A stretch of DNA of 64,000 nucleotides from Lachnospiraceae bacterium (GTDB lineage Bacteria > Bacillota > Clostridia > Lachnospirales > Lachnospiraceae), in assembly GCA_910575035.1 (NCBI GenBank), contig CAJTDL010000005.1, forward strand, positions 62,001 to 126,000. The letters are read 5' to 3'. The translations under genes were made by a program, and so were the position numbers. The notes under the pieces were generated by a model. It ran no database searches, had not been told where the DNA came from, and saw nothing but the letters and a program-made list of their open reading frames with translations. Shown here in pieces: positions 1 to 8,146 of the stretch (position 1 is the first letter of the stretch; each line of letters starts with the position of its first letter).

Positions 1-644
1 ACAGTGAAATGGGTTTTGATGAGCTTTTGGGCTGCATTGCAAAGAGATTTCAGGAATCTGCGGGATTTTTCAAAGACGCCAGGCTGGCTGTTTCCTTCGA
101 GGGCAGGGAACTGACCCAGGAGGAGGAATTCCGCATTGTGGAGGCCATTACGGACAATTCGTCCATAGAGGTTATCTGTATTTTGGATAATGATATATTG
201 AGAGAGGAGATGATTCGCCAGAAAATAGAACAGTTCGAGGAAGAGCAGTCTGGAAGGACCGGGGAATTTTACAAAGGCACCCTTCGTTCCGGCCAGGTAC
301 TGGACTGTGAGAGCAGCATTGTCATACTGGGAGACATCAATCCTGGCGCGAAGATTATTTCCAAGGGGAACATTGTAGTTTTGGGCGCCTTAAAAGGCAA
401 TGCCTATGCAGGGGCAAGCGGCAATTGCCAGGCTTTTGTGGCCGCCCTGGAGATGGATCCCATACAGATCCGGATTGGGGATATAATTGGGAGGAGCGCA
501 GACAGGACAGCCTCAGACAGGACGCTGCTTGGCAAAAAAAGGGGAAAGAAAAAGCAGGAGGCTGCTGAACCGCAGGTGGCAATCGTCAAAGATGGGAACA
601 TCTATATTGAGCCCATCACAAAAGGCCTATTGAATAGCATATAA
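1..644 (+). CDS. minC: Septum site-determining protein MinC (5' end cut by window edge)
   Basis: Division inhibitor that blocks FtsZ ring assembly away from midcell and is carried to the membrane by MinD. The C-terminal right-handed beta-helix domain is plain, with the GTLRSGQ start and the LGDINPGA and GNIVVLGALKG turns. The N-terminal FtsZ-interacting domain is only partly present: the first visible ATG is at 9, but the frame is open to the first base and the family normally has some 10 to 20 residues before this point, so the gene probably starts outside the window. Twenty bases separate its stop from minD. The basic stretch GKKRGKKKQ near the C-terminus is a local elaboration. Identification is firm; the start is not. 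Confidence 0.93.
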   Translation, partial: SEMGFDELLGCIAKRFQESAGFFKDARLAVSFEGRELTQEEEFRIVEAITDNSSIEVICILDNDILREEMIRQKIEQFEEEQSGRTGEFYKGTLRSGQVLDCESSIVILGDINPGAKIISKGNIVVLGALKGNAYAGASGNCQAFVAALEMDPIQIRIGDIIGRSADRTASDRTLLGKKRGKKKQEAAEPQVAIVKDGNIYIEPITKGLLNSI

Positions 645-664
645 ATAGCAGGAGGATATAGTAA

Positions 665-1456
665 ATGAGTGAAGTGATTGTTATTACATCAGGAAAAGGA
701 GGGGTGGGGAAGACAACCACCACCGCAAATGTAGGTACAGGGCTGGCACAGCTGGATAAAAAAGTGGTGCTGATCGATACGGATATCGGTCTGCGTAACC
801 TGGACGTGGTTATGGGCTTGGAAAACCGCATTGTGTATAATCTGGTGGATGTTGTAGAGGGAAATTGCCGCATGAAGCAGGCATTGATCAAAGACAAGCG
901 CTACCCCAACCTTTCACTCTTGCCTTCTGCCCAGACTAGGGACAAATCAGCAGTCTCCCCAGGGCAGATGGTAAAGCTGATTGACAGCCTGAGGGAAGAC
1001 TTCGACTATATCCTGCTGGATTGCCCGGCCGGGATTGAACAGGGCTTTAAAAATGCTATCGCAGGGGCGGACAGGGCTTTGGTAGTCACTACGCCGGAAG
1101 TGTCGGCAATCCGTGATGCAGACCGTATTATTGGGCTTTTGGGGGCAAATGAGGTCCGGCAGACAGATTTGATCGTCAACCGCCTTCGTATGGATATGGT
1201 CAAGCGAGGGGATATGATGAATATTAACGATGTGACGGATATCCTCGCCATCAATCTGATTGGCGCAATCCCAGATGATGAGCAGATTGTAATTTCCACC
1301 AACCAGGGAGAGCCCCTTGTAGGGACAGACTGCCTGGCTGGGAAAGCTTTTGCCAATATCTGCCATAGGATCTTAGGGGAAAATGTGCCTTTGCTGGATC
1401 TGGAGATCAAATCAAACCTGTGGGGGAAGTTTAAAGACATTTTCAAAAAGAACTAG
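665..1456 (+). CDS. minD: Septum site-determining protein MinD
   Basis: Membrane-associated ATPase of the ParA/MinD family that recruits MinC and is released by MinE. Residues 10-18 carry the deviant Walker A motif GKGGVGKTT with both lysines. The Walker B-like DYILLDCPAG lies near residue 118. The C-terminus (LWGKFKDIFKKN) is the amphipathic membrane-targeting helix expected in this family. At 263 residues it has normal length. An AGGAGG ribosome site sits 7 bases before the ATG. It lies between minC and minE and is surely cotranscribed with them. Confidence 0.97.
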   Translation: MSEVIVITSGKGGVGKTTTTANVGTGLAQLDKKVVLIDTDIGLRNLDVVMGLENRIVYNLVDVVEGNCRMKQALIKDKRYPNLSLLPSAQTRDKSAVSPGQMVKLIDSLREDFDYILLDCPAGIEQGFKNAIAGADRALVVTTPEVSAIRDADRIIGLLGANEVRQTDLIVNRLRMDMVKRGDMMNINDVTDILAINLIGAIPDDEQIVISTNQGEPLVGTDCLAGKAFANICHRILGENVPLLDLEIKSNLWGKFKDIFKKN

Positions 1457-1468
1457 GAGGGAGCCGGT

Positions 1469-1747
1469 ATGAGTTTATTAGATTTATTCAAGAAAAAGTC
1501 CTCTGGAACGATTGCAAAGGACAGGCTTAAGCTGCTATTGGTTTCCGACCGGGCAAATTGTTCGCCAGATGTTATGGAAATGATCAAAAATGACATTATA
1601 CAGGTGATTTCCAAGTATATGGAAATTGATGCAGAGGGGCTGGATATTCAGATCACCCAGATGGATCTGGAAGGGAACGAGGGGAATGTCCCAGCATTGT
1701 ATGCCAACATCCCCATTAAGGACATGAAGCATCCCAGCGTATCATAA
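1469..1747 (+). CDS. minE: Cell division topological specificity factor MinE
   Basis: Short (92 residues) activator of the MinD ATPase, which keeps MinCD at the poles. The N-terminal LLDLFKKKSSGTIAKDRLKLLL segment region (residues 3-25) is the MinD-binding and membrane-contact part, followed by the dimerising topological domain ending in NIPIKDMK. It starts 12 bases after the minD stop with an AGGAGGGAG ribosome site. minC, minD and minE are thus in canonical order. Clostridia often have MinE together with MinCD, in contrast to Bacillus, which uses DivIVA/MinJ. Confidence 0.94.
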   Translation: MSLLDLFKKKSSGTIAKDRLKLLLVSDRANCSPDVMEMIKNDIIQVISKYMEIDAEGLDIQITQMDLEGNEGNVPALYANIPIKDMKHPSVS

Positions 1748-1860
1748 TGAAGGACAAGCCATAAAATGGCATGCCTGGCACAGCCCGCTGTTTCCTGCAA
1801 GGCATGCTTTTGGCGTATCCGTGGACAGGACATGGGAATAACAGGAGAAGGAATGAGGTT

Positions 1861-2982
1861 ATGTTAAAGCAATATCATATTAAAAATTACAACTTTCGTT
1901 TGGTGGTTTATGTGGTAGCCCTTACCATGATTGGGATTAATGTGATTGGAAGCGCCCAGAAATCTGTACAGAGCAAGCAGGTCATCGGCCTTTTGATTGG
2001 CTTGGCAGCTATGCTTGTGGTATCCTTGATTGACTATTCCTTTATCCTGCGGTTTAACTGGCTGATCTATATTTTTAACTTGGGGATGCTGGGGCTGATT
2101 ACCTTCCATATCTTAGGGGACGCTGGCGGCGGGGCGGTTCGCTGGATTGAGGTAGGCGGCTTTCGCTTCCAGCCTTCGGAGCTGTCAAAGGTGCTCCTGA
2201 TCCTTTTTTTTGCCTGGTTTTTTGGAAAGTTCCAGGAAAAGATCAATACATTGCCCGTAATACTGGTTTCTGGCGTGCTGATCTTCATCCCTTGGTTTAT
2301 GGTGGAGAACCAGCCAGATTTATCTACCAGTATTGTAATTGCAGTAATTTTTTTAACCCTCTTGTTTTTAGGGGGATTAAGTTATAAAATAATTATAGGC
2401 GTGCTTGCAGTCGCAATCCCTGCTGCAGCCTTGTTTATCTATTTGATTTTGCAGCCAGACCAGAAGATCCTGGATGAATACCAGTGGATCCGTATTATGT
2501 CCTGGCTGCAGCCAGACAAATATGCAGAAAATGTATACCAACAGCAAAATTCCATTATGGCAATCGGCTCTGGGCAGTTATGGGGGAAAGGCCTGAACAA
2601 CAACACTGTTTTTTCTGTAAAGAATGGGAATTTCATCCCAGAGCCGCAGACAGACTTCATCTTCGCAGTAGCAGGGGAGGAGTTGGGGTTTGTGGGGAGT
2701 GCGATTATCCTGGCATTGTTGCTTCTGATTGTAATTGAATGCATCTTGGTGGGGAGGAAAGCAAAAGATCTATCCGGGCAGCTAATCTGCGGCGGCATCG
2801 CTGTATGGGTAGGCTTCCAAACCTTCGTCAATATTTGTGTGGTGACCGGGCTGATGCCGAATACCGGTTTACCATTGCCTTTTGTAAGCTATGGGCTTAC
2901 GTCATTGGTAAGTCTCTTTATCGGCATAGGACTCGTATTGAATGTAGGGCTACAACCGCTAAAATACCGAATGGAGGGATAA
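1861..2982 (+). CDS. rodA: RodA-type SEDS peptidoglycan glycosyltransferase
   Basis: Polytopic membrane protein of the FtsW/RodA/SpoVE (SEDS) family, which polymerises lipid II with a partner class B PBP. About ten hydrophobic segments are visible. Family motifs include QPSELSK near residue 100, the AVAGEELGFVG segment, and NTGLPLPFVSYG near the C-terminus. I take the ATG at 1861 because an AGGAGAAGG ribosome site precedes it; an in-frame start at 1771 would add 30 residues that look unrelated. RodA rather than FtsW is inferred from the neighbours (minCDE, mgsA), as motif content alone does not separate the two. Confidence 0.88.
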   Translation: MLKQYHIKNYNFRLVVYVVALTMIGINVIGSAQKSVQSKQVIGLLIGLAAMLVVSLIDYSFILRFNWLIYIFNLGMLGLITFHILGDAGGGAVRWIEVGGFRFQPSELSKVLLILFFAWFFGKFQEKINTLPVILVSGVLIFIPWFMVENQPDLSTSIVIAVIFLTLLFLGGLSYKIIIGVLAVAIPAAALFIYLILQPDQKILDEYQWIRIMSWLQPDKYAENVYQQQNSIMAIGSGQLWGKGLNNNTVFSVKNGNFIPEPQTDFIFAVAGEELGFVGSAIILALLLLIVIECILVGRKAKDLSGQLICGGIAVWVGFQTFVNICVVTGLMPNTGLPLPFVSYGLTSLVSLFIGIGLVLNVGLQPLKYRMEG

Positions 2983-2988
2983 TGAGAA

Positions 2989-3384
2989 ATGAATATTGGA
3001 CTGATTGCGCATGATTCCAAGAAGAAACTGATGCAGAATTTCTGCATCGCATATCGGGGAATCCTCTGCAAAAATGACCTGTATGCAACAGGGACAACCG
3101 GGCGGCTAATTGAAGAAGTGACAAATTTGTCCATTCACAAATACCTTGCCGGGCATTTAGGGGGCGCCCAGCAGCTTGGGGCGCAGATTGAGCACAACCA
3201 AATTGATTTGGTGATTTTCCTGCGGGATCCTTTGACGCCAAAATCCCATGAGCCAAATGTAAATGATGTGGTGCGTACCTGCGATACCCATAATATCCCG
3301 TTGGCAACAAACCTTGCCACGGCAGAGCTATTGATTAAGTCATTAGACAGAGGAGATTTAGAGTGGCGTGAGATGTACAAGTAA
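2989..3384 (+). CDS. mgsA: Methylglyoxal synthase
   Basis: Converts dihydroxyacetone phosphate to methylglyoxal, a bypass that relieves sugar-phosphate stress. Length (131 residues) is close to Bacillus MgsA, and the phosphate-binding ATGTTG (about residues 32-37) and FLRDPL motifs match. One key position is odd: the segment usually read as GGDQQ, whose Asp is the catalytic base in the E. coli enzyme, reads GGAQQ here (codon GCC near 3170). Either this lineage uses another residue or activity is reduced. Starts 6 bases after rodA and overlaps the next gene by 17 bases. Confidence 0.9.
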   Translation: MNIGLIAHDSKKKLMQNFCIAYRGILCKNDLYATGTTGRLIEEVTNLSIHKYLAGHLGGAQQLGAQIEHNQIDLVIFLRDPLTPKSHEPNVNDVVRTCDTHNIPLATNLATAELLIKSLDRGDLEWREMYK

Positions 3385-4354
3385 AAAGAAAGTAATTGGA
3401 ATTTTGGGGGCTGTCCTTTCTCTCTCCCTGTTTGCAGGATGCGGGGAAAAAGCTGCCATTGAAAATGCCTATAACCTGCAGGATGCTGTCAAATCCTATG
3501 GGATGGATATTTCTGCAGAGGAAAGCAGCTCCCAGTCATTTTTTGCCGAAGACCTCTGTGTGGCTGGAACGGAGGACTTACTCAGTGAAAATGTGACCGC
3601 TGCCTTATCAGAAGCGGCAGGGCTCTTTAACCTGCAGGAGAGGCAAATGGAATTTGGCAAAAATGTCCATGAGCGCCTCTTTCCTGCCAGCACCACAAAA
3701 ATCCTGACTGCTTATGTGGCGCTGAAGCATGGGGATCTGGAAAAAACTGCCACCGTGACGGCGGAGGAACTGCAGCTGGAAGAAGGCTCCAGCGTCTGCG
3801 GGCTGGCGGCAGGCGATACGATTTCTTTGGAGGAGCTTTTATATGGGCTGATCATCTGCAGCGGGAATGACGCTGCGAATGTGATCGCAGACTTGGTTTC
3901 CGGGAGCAGCGAAGATTTTGTGGCACTGATGAATGATGAGGCCAAGGCTCTGGGCGCCACCAATTCCCACTTTGTGAATCCACATGGGCTGCAGGATGAG
4001 GAGCATTACACAACCGTATATGATATGTACCTGATGTTCCAGGCAGCCATCCAGGATGAGAAATTTGTGTCCCTGATCAGCGCAACTTCTCACCAGGGGA
4101 AGGTTGTGAACGCTGCTGGGGAATCCATTACAAAGGATTGGGTCAGCACAAACCGCTATCTGACCGGGGAGTCGCCCCAGCCAAAAGGCATCCATGTGGT
4201 TGGCGGCAAGACAGGAACCACCAGCGCAGCAGGCTATTGCCTGGTGCTATACAGCGAAAAAGGGGACAGCGCCCCATACATTTCCATTGTTTTCAAGGCC
4301 GAGAACCGGGAAGACCTCTATGCGGAAATGTCAGAATTGTTAGAGTCAATATAG
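3368..4354 (+). CDS. Lipoprotein D-alanyl-D-alanine carboxypeptidase (PBP5/DacA-like)
   Basis: Serine peptidase of family S11 that trims the terminal D-Ala from peptidoglycan stem peptides. The three active-site motifs are visible: STTK near residue 103, SGN near residue 161, and KTG near residue 280. The N-terminus has a lipobox ending in LFAGC, so the protein is likely a membrane lipoprotein; I see no C-terminal amphipathic anchor as in classical PBP5, which agrees with lipid anchoring. The start is a GTG at 3368 inside the end of mgsA with AGGAG about 12 bases upstream. It closes the minC-to-carboxypeptidase run. Confidence 0.9.
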   Translation: MRCTSKKKVIGILGAVLSLSLFAGCGEKAAIENAYNLQDAVKSYGMDISAEESSSQSFFAEDLCVAGTEDLLSENVTAALSEAAGLFNLQERQMEFGKNVHERLFPASTTKILTAYVALKHGDLEKTATVTAEELQLEEGSSVCGLAAGDTISLEELLYGLIICSGNDAANVIADLVSGSSEDFVALMNDEAKALGATNSHFVNPHGLQDEEHYTTVYDMYLMFQAAIQDEKFVSLISATSHQGKVVNAAGESITKDWVSTNRYLTGESPQPKGIHVVGGKTGTTSAAGYCLVLYSEKGDSAPYISIVFKAENREDLYAEMSELLESI

Positions 4355-4443
4355 CTATTACAGGAAAAATGGCAGTTCAGCGCATTCCTTGGCTGCAAAT
4401 AGGAACAAAATCATGCCATTGAAAATAAATTTCAAAATAGCAG

Positions 4444-4472
4444 TTGCAACTTCTATCAATATATACTATAAT
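4444..4472 (+). promoter_or_regulatory. Sigma-A-type promoter for the P-loop protein gene at 4583
   Basis: TTGCAA at 4444-4449 and TATAAT at 4467-4472 are separated by exactly 17 bases. Transcription would begin near 4479 and leave a leader of about 100 bases. Confidence 0.75.
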
Positions 4473-4499
4473 TACCATATGAAAAATACTGATAACATA

Positions 4500-4550
4500 C
4501 AAAATAGACGATAGAATTTTGTCATCTTTGGGATGCGGTTGTCTATTTTG
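4500..4550 (+). other. Perfect 10-bp inverted repeat in the 5' leader
   Basis: CAAAATAGAC (4500-4509) and GTCTATTTTG (4541-4550) are perfectly complementary and lie between the promoter at 4444-4472 and the AGGAGGAG ribosome site near 4570. It could be a leader hairpin or a wide operator. No T-run follows, so a simple terminator is unlikely. Confidence 0.5.
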
Positions 4551-4582
4551 CACAAAAACAGTAAGACTAGGAGGAGATTGTC

Positions 4583-5002
4583 ATGATACAAATTATAGCT
4601 GGAGAAAAAGGAAAAGGTAAAACAAAATATCTGTTAGAAAAGGTAAATGAATCTGTAAAGTCTGCTACAGGCAATATCGTATATCTGGATAAGAGCCAGA
4701 AGCATATGTACGAATTGAGCAATAAGGTTCGGTTGATTAACGTTTCAGATTACATCATTTCAAATTGTGACGAATTTTTAGGGTTCCTATGCGGGGTGAT
4801 TTCCCAGGATCACGATTTGGAAGAAATGTATTTAGACAGCTTCCTCACAATTGCAAAGATGGATGACAGCGATTTAGCCCGTTCTCTCGAGAAGTTAGAG
4901 ACCATCAGCAAGAAGTTCCATGTTGACTTTGTACTTAGCATTTCCAGGAACGAAAGCGACCTTCCGGAATGTGCAAATGGTAAGGTGATTGTTTCATTAT
5001 AA
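4583..5002 (+). CDS. Conserved small P-loop protein of unknown function
   Basis: 139 residues, no membrane segment or signal. The N-terminus MIQIIAGEKGKGKTK contains a Walker A-like loop (GEKGKGKT, residues 7-14), suggesting nucleotide binding. No Walker B or other P-loop signature is clear; the acidic stretch DSFLTIAKMDDSDL (about residues 88-101) is the best candidate for contributing metal-binding residues. Related proteins in Clostridia have been loosely named as pilus-retraction-like ATPases, but at this size that cannot be supported. It is monocistronic, with its own consensus promoter, a hairpin-bearing leader and a strong terminator at 5055-5089. Confidence 0.75.
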   Translation: MIQIIAGEKGKGKTKYLLEKVNESVKSATGNIVYLDKSQKHMYELSNKVRLINVSDYIISNCDEFLGFLCGVISQDHDLEEMYLDSFLTIAKMDDSDLARSLEKLETISKKFHVDFVLSISRNESDLPECANGKVIVSL

Positions 5003-5054
5003 GGGGTATCCATATATTTTCGGTTTTTGCGGAGGCATTGACCTAACAAAAGAG

Positions 5055-5089
5055 AAAGGGGTTATCGGGCTGAGCCGATAACTCCCTTT
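5055..5089. terminator. Bidirectional intrinsic terminator
   Basis: Stem AAAGGGGTTATCGG / CCGATAACTCCCTTT with one bulged T and a 6-base loop, A-rich on one side and T-rich on the other. It lies between the convergent genes at 4583-5002 (+) and 5103-5315 (-) and could serve both. Confidence 0.85.
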
Positions 5090-5102
5090 ATCTTATCTGC
5101 CT

Positions 5103-5315
5103 TTATGCTTCATTGATGGAGCGGATGCGCCCAAAGACGCTGCAAAGGTATAAGCCGCCGATTCCCACAATGCCATAGACGATCCGTGTTAGCCAGCTCA
5201 TGCTGCCAAATAAAAAGGACACCAGGTCAAAGCGGAACAGGCCGATCAATCCCCAGTTTATAGCGCCAATAATGACAAGCGCAAGTAAGGTGTAATCCAA
5301 TGCTTTGGTATTCAT
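5103..5315 (-). CDS. DUF378 family small membrane protein
   Basis: 70-residue protein with two or three hydrophobic segments (ALVIIGAINWGLIGLF and a C-terminal IVYGIVGIGGLYL stretch). The 'IGAINWGL' motif and size fit DUF378 membrane proteins, whose function is unknown. I place the start at the second ATG (5315), because the AGGAGG ribosome site lies 7 bases before it and only 1 base before the ATG at 5321. It is transcribed opposite to its neighbours. Confidence 0.85.
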   Translation of the reverse strand: MNTKALDYTLLALVIIGAINWGLIGLFRFDLVSFLFGSMSWLTRIVYGIVGIGGLYLCSVFGRIRSINEA

Positions 5316-5421
5316 ATGCATTCCTCCTTTTACACAAACTTAGTATTGCCGCAAAAGCGAAAATCATGTTGGGAATTTTTGGAAGAATGCAGAAGGCTTA
5401 AGGTACAGAATCGAGGAGATT

Positions 5422-6804
5422 ATGGCAAAGGGCAAAAAAGTAGTAAAATTCCACAGGACGCTGCGGCTCAATATGGCAGTTGTGGTTTTCCTTGTTATTT
5501 TTATCTATATGTTGTATAATATAGTACGGTATTTCACGACGCCCCAGGTAGCCGTGTATGAGGTATCCCAGGGCAGCATCGCCCAGGACAACCTGTATAC
5601 AGGGGCTATTTTGCGGGAAGAAAAGGTTTTCTATACAGAGAAAGCCGGCTATATCAATTATTACAATAAAGACGCCTCTAAGGTTGGGGTAAATACCTAC
5701 GTGTATTCCATTGATGCCGACGGTGACTTTTACAAGAAAGTCCTGGAGCAGAACGATGGGCAGCTTTTTGAATCTGATGGTTCTTATGAAAAGCTGGAGA
5801 ATACAGCGGAGAACTATGTGCTGGGGTATTCCAATGAGAAATTCCATCAGGTATATGATTTCCAGCGTGAGGTGGAAGCGGAGATTATGGAGGCCGCAAG
5901 CGCCAATGCCTTGTCTATGCTGAATGGGCAGGGGCAAGGGGCGCTGGGGATCCAGGCCTATCTGGCGCAGGAGCCTGGCATTGTAGTATACAATACGGAC
6001 GGCTTAGAAGGGATGACATTGGATAGCTTTAACAGTGACCTTTTTGACCAGGAAGCCCATGAAAAGAACAACCTTATTTCCCGGGGGCAAGTGGCTGCCG
6101 GGGATGTGGCTTACAAGATGATTACCAGTGAAGCATGGGCATTAGTGGTGCCAGTGGATGAGAAGCTGGCAAAGAGCCTGGAGGATGAGAAAAGCCTGCA
6201 TGTGCGGTTTAAGAAAGACAATTCTACCGCATGGGGTGCATCTTCTGTTTTAAGCCAGGGCGGGGAGCATTATCTGACGCTGTCCTTTCAGGATTCAGCC
6301 CTCCGCTTTGCCACAGACCGATATTTGCAGATCGAGCTGACCATGTCTGAAGCAAGCGGCCTGAAAATCCCCAATACCGCATTGACGAAGAAGAAATTTT
6401 TTGTTATCCCCAAGGACTACTATACAAGGGATGAGGATAGCGGCGTAAGCGGCGTTATATGCAGGTATACAGACGAGAATGGCAGTATTACAGAGGAGGT
6501 TGTGGAAGCCACTGTGGCACAGGAGAAGAAGGGGAAGTACTATATTGCAGGGAATAAGCTGGAAAAGGGAGGGTCAATCATCCATCCGGAAACAGGCGAA
6601 AGGTATACGCTGAATAAGCAGAAATCCCTAAGAGGCGTTTATAATATCAACCGTGGGTATGCAGTGTTCCGTAAAGTAAAGGTTTTGACAAAAAACGATG
6701 AATATAGCATTATTGACACTGGAACCGATTATGGAATTTCCCTCTATGACCATATTGCGTTGGATGCCTCGGCTGTTCAGGAAAACCAGACGTTACAGCA
6801 GTAA
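5422..6804 (+). CDS. HlyD/YknX-type membrane-anchored adaptor protein
   Basis: 460 residues. One N-terminal membrane anchor (about residues 15-35, MAVVVFLVIFIYMLY) is followed by a long extracytoplasmic part. The segment GSIAQDNLYTGAILREEKVFYTEKAGYINYY has the look of a biotinyl-lipoyl half as in HlyD-type adaptors, and DRYLQIELTMSEASGLKIPNTAL recalls their C-terminal beta-barrel. No ABC or RND partner is adjacent, so its role is unclear. It lies directly before yggS-sepF-ylmH, an arrangement suggesting an envelope or division link (inference). Ribosome site GAGGAG before the ATG. Confidence 0.75.
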   Translation: MAKGKKVVKFHRTLRLNMAVVVFLVIFIYMLYNIVRYFTTPQVAVYEVSQGSIAQDNLYTGAILREEKVFYTEKAGYINYYNKDASKVGVNTYVYSIDADGDFYKKVLEQNDGQLFESDGSYEKLENTAENYVLGYSNEKFHQVYDFQREVEAEIMEAASANALSMLNGQGQGALGIQAYLAQEPGIVVYNTDGLEGMTLDSFNSDLFDQEAHEKNNLISRGQVAAGDVAYKMITSEAWALVVPVDEKLAKSLEDEKSLHVRFKKDNSTAWGASSVLSQGGEHYLTLSFQDSALRFATDRYLQIELTMSEASGLKIPNTALTKKKFFVIPKDYYTRDEDSGVSGVICRYTDENGSITEEVVEATVAQEKKGKYYIAGNKLEKGGSIIHPETGERYTLNKQKSLRGVYNINRGYAVFRKVKVLTKNDEYSIIDTGTDYGISLYDHIALDASAVQENQTLQQ

Positions 6805-6907
6805 GGGGGACGCTTCACGGCCAATGCCAGCAGCTTGGATTTTATAGGCAGGCGATGGGAGGTGGGCGTCTGTGAGAATATGATGCAGAGAAGCAAAGGA
6901 GTGTCCT

Positions 6908-7597
6908 ATGGTTAAGGAAAATTTGGCTCTGGTACAGGAAAATATTAAAAAAGCATGTGAAAAATCTGGCAGAAGCCCAGAAAGCGTGACGCTAATTGCC
7001 GTCAGCAAGACCATGCCGGTATCCAGGCTGGAAGATGCATACGATGCTGGGAGCCGAGATTTTGGGGAAAATAAGGTACAGGAGATTATGGATAAATACC
7101 CTGCGCTGCCTTCTGATATCCGCTGGCATATGATTGGGCACCTGCAGAGGAATAAGGTAAAGTACATTGTGGGCAAGGTATGCCTGATCCATTCGGTGGA
7201 TTCCCTGCGCCTGGCAGAGGAGATCAGCGCACAGGCAGGGAAGAAGCAGGTGGAAGCAGATATACTGGTGGAAGTGAATATTGCCCAGGAAGAAAGCAAA
7301 TATGGGATTTCCCAGGAAGGTACCCTGCAATTGGTGGAAGCAATCGCCAAATTGCCCCATATCCATATCAAAGGGCTGATGTCCATTGCTCCCTTTGTAG
7401 AGGATCCAGAAGAAAATCGGAAATATTTTCGCCAAATTCGGGAATTATCTGTTGACATTCGAGGGAAAAACATTGATAATGTAGATATGTCTGTACTCTC
7501 TATGGGAATGACAGGCGACTATATGGTGGCAATTGAAGAAGGCGCCACTATGGTTCGGATAGGAACAGGTATTTTTGGAAAAAGAGATTATCGCTAA
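6908..7597 (+). CDS. YggS/PLPBP family pyridoxal-phosphate homeostasis protein
   Basis: Single-domain PLP-binding protein with a TIM-barrel fold like the alanine racemase N-terminal domain, without known catalytic activity; it buffers PLP and influences amino acid and keto acid balance. The PLP lysine is in the AVSKTMP motif (about residue 34), followed by FGENKVQE and HMIGHLQRNK, all family hallmarks. The C-terminal SMGMTGDYMVAIEEGATMVRIG segment binds the PLP phosphate. 229 residues, normal. It is usually next to sepF and ylmH in Firmicutes, as here. Confidence 0.95.
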   Translation: MVKENLALVQENIKKACEKSGRSPESVTLIAVSKTMPVSRLEDAYDAGSRDFGENKVQEIMDKYPALPSDIRWHMIGHLQRNKVKYIVGKVCLIHSVDSLRLAEEISAQAGKKQVEADILVEVNIAQEESKYGISQEGTLQLVEAIAKLPHIHIKGLMSIAPFVEDPEENRKYFRQIRELSVDIRGKNIDNVDMSVLSMGMTGDYMVAIEEGATMVRIGTGIFGKRDYR

Positions 7598-7615
7598 GAT
7601 AGGGAGGACAATTTT

Positions 7616-8134
7616 ATGGGAATGCTGGATAAGTTTTTAGATGTTATGAGGCTGACTGCAGAAGATGATTACGAAGAAGATTATGACGATTACGAAGACG
7701 ATGATTATGAAGATGAACCACCAAAGAAGCACAGGTCTTTCCGATCTTCTAAGGATGATGAGGATGAATTTGAGGACAAGCGTGCACGAAGCACAAAGAC
7801 GAATTCTAAGGTAACGCCAATCCGTTCCCGGAAGCAAAGCACCAACAATATGGAAGTATGCGTGATCAAGCCTACCTCTGTAGAGGACGCAAGGGAGATC
7901 ACAGAGACATTGCTGATGGAACGCACAGTCGTTTTAAATGTAGAAGGCCTGGATGTGGATATTGCACAGAGGATCATTGATTTCACATCTGGTTCCTGCT
8001 TTGCCATCAATGGGAATTTGCAGAAGGTTTCCAGCTACATCTTTTTAGTGACGCCGCCAAATGTGGATATTTCCGGTGATTTTGCATCTATTATTGACGC
8101 CTTTGACATACCGCCCATGAGGGCAGAATATTAA
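7616..8134 (+). CDS. sepF: Cell division protein SepF
   Basis: FtsZ-binding protein that tethers and bundles FtsZ filaments at the membrane. It has a short N-terminal membrane-targeting helix (MGMLDKFLDVMRL), a very acidic low-complexity linker (residues 19-40, mostly D, E and Y), a basic linker, and a C-terminal DUF552 domain with IKPTSVEDAREI and GSCFAINGNLQKVS. 172 residues. It sits between yggS and ylmH and probably shares their transcript. Confidence 0.96.
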   Translation: MGMLDKFLDVMRLTAEDDYEEDYDDYEDDDYEDEPPKKHRSFRSSKDDEDEFEDKRARSTKTNSKVTPIRSRKQSTNNMEVCVIKPTSVEDAREITETLLMERTVVLNVEGLDVDIAQRIIDFTSGSCFAINGNLQKVSSYIFLVTPPNVDISGDFASIIDAFDIPPMRAEY

Positions 8135-8146
8135 GGAATGGCGTCT

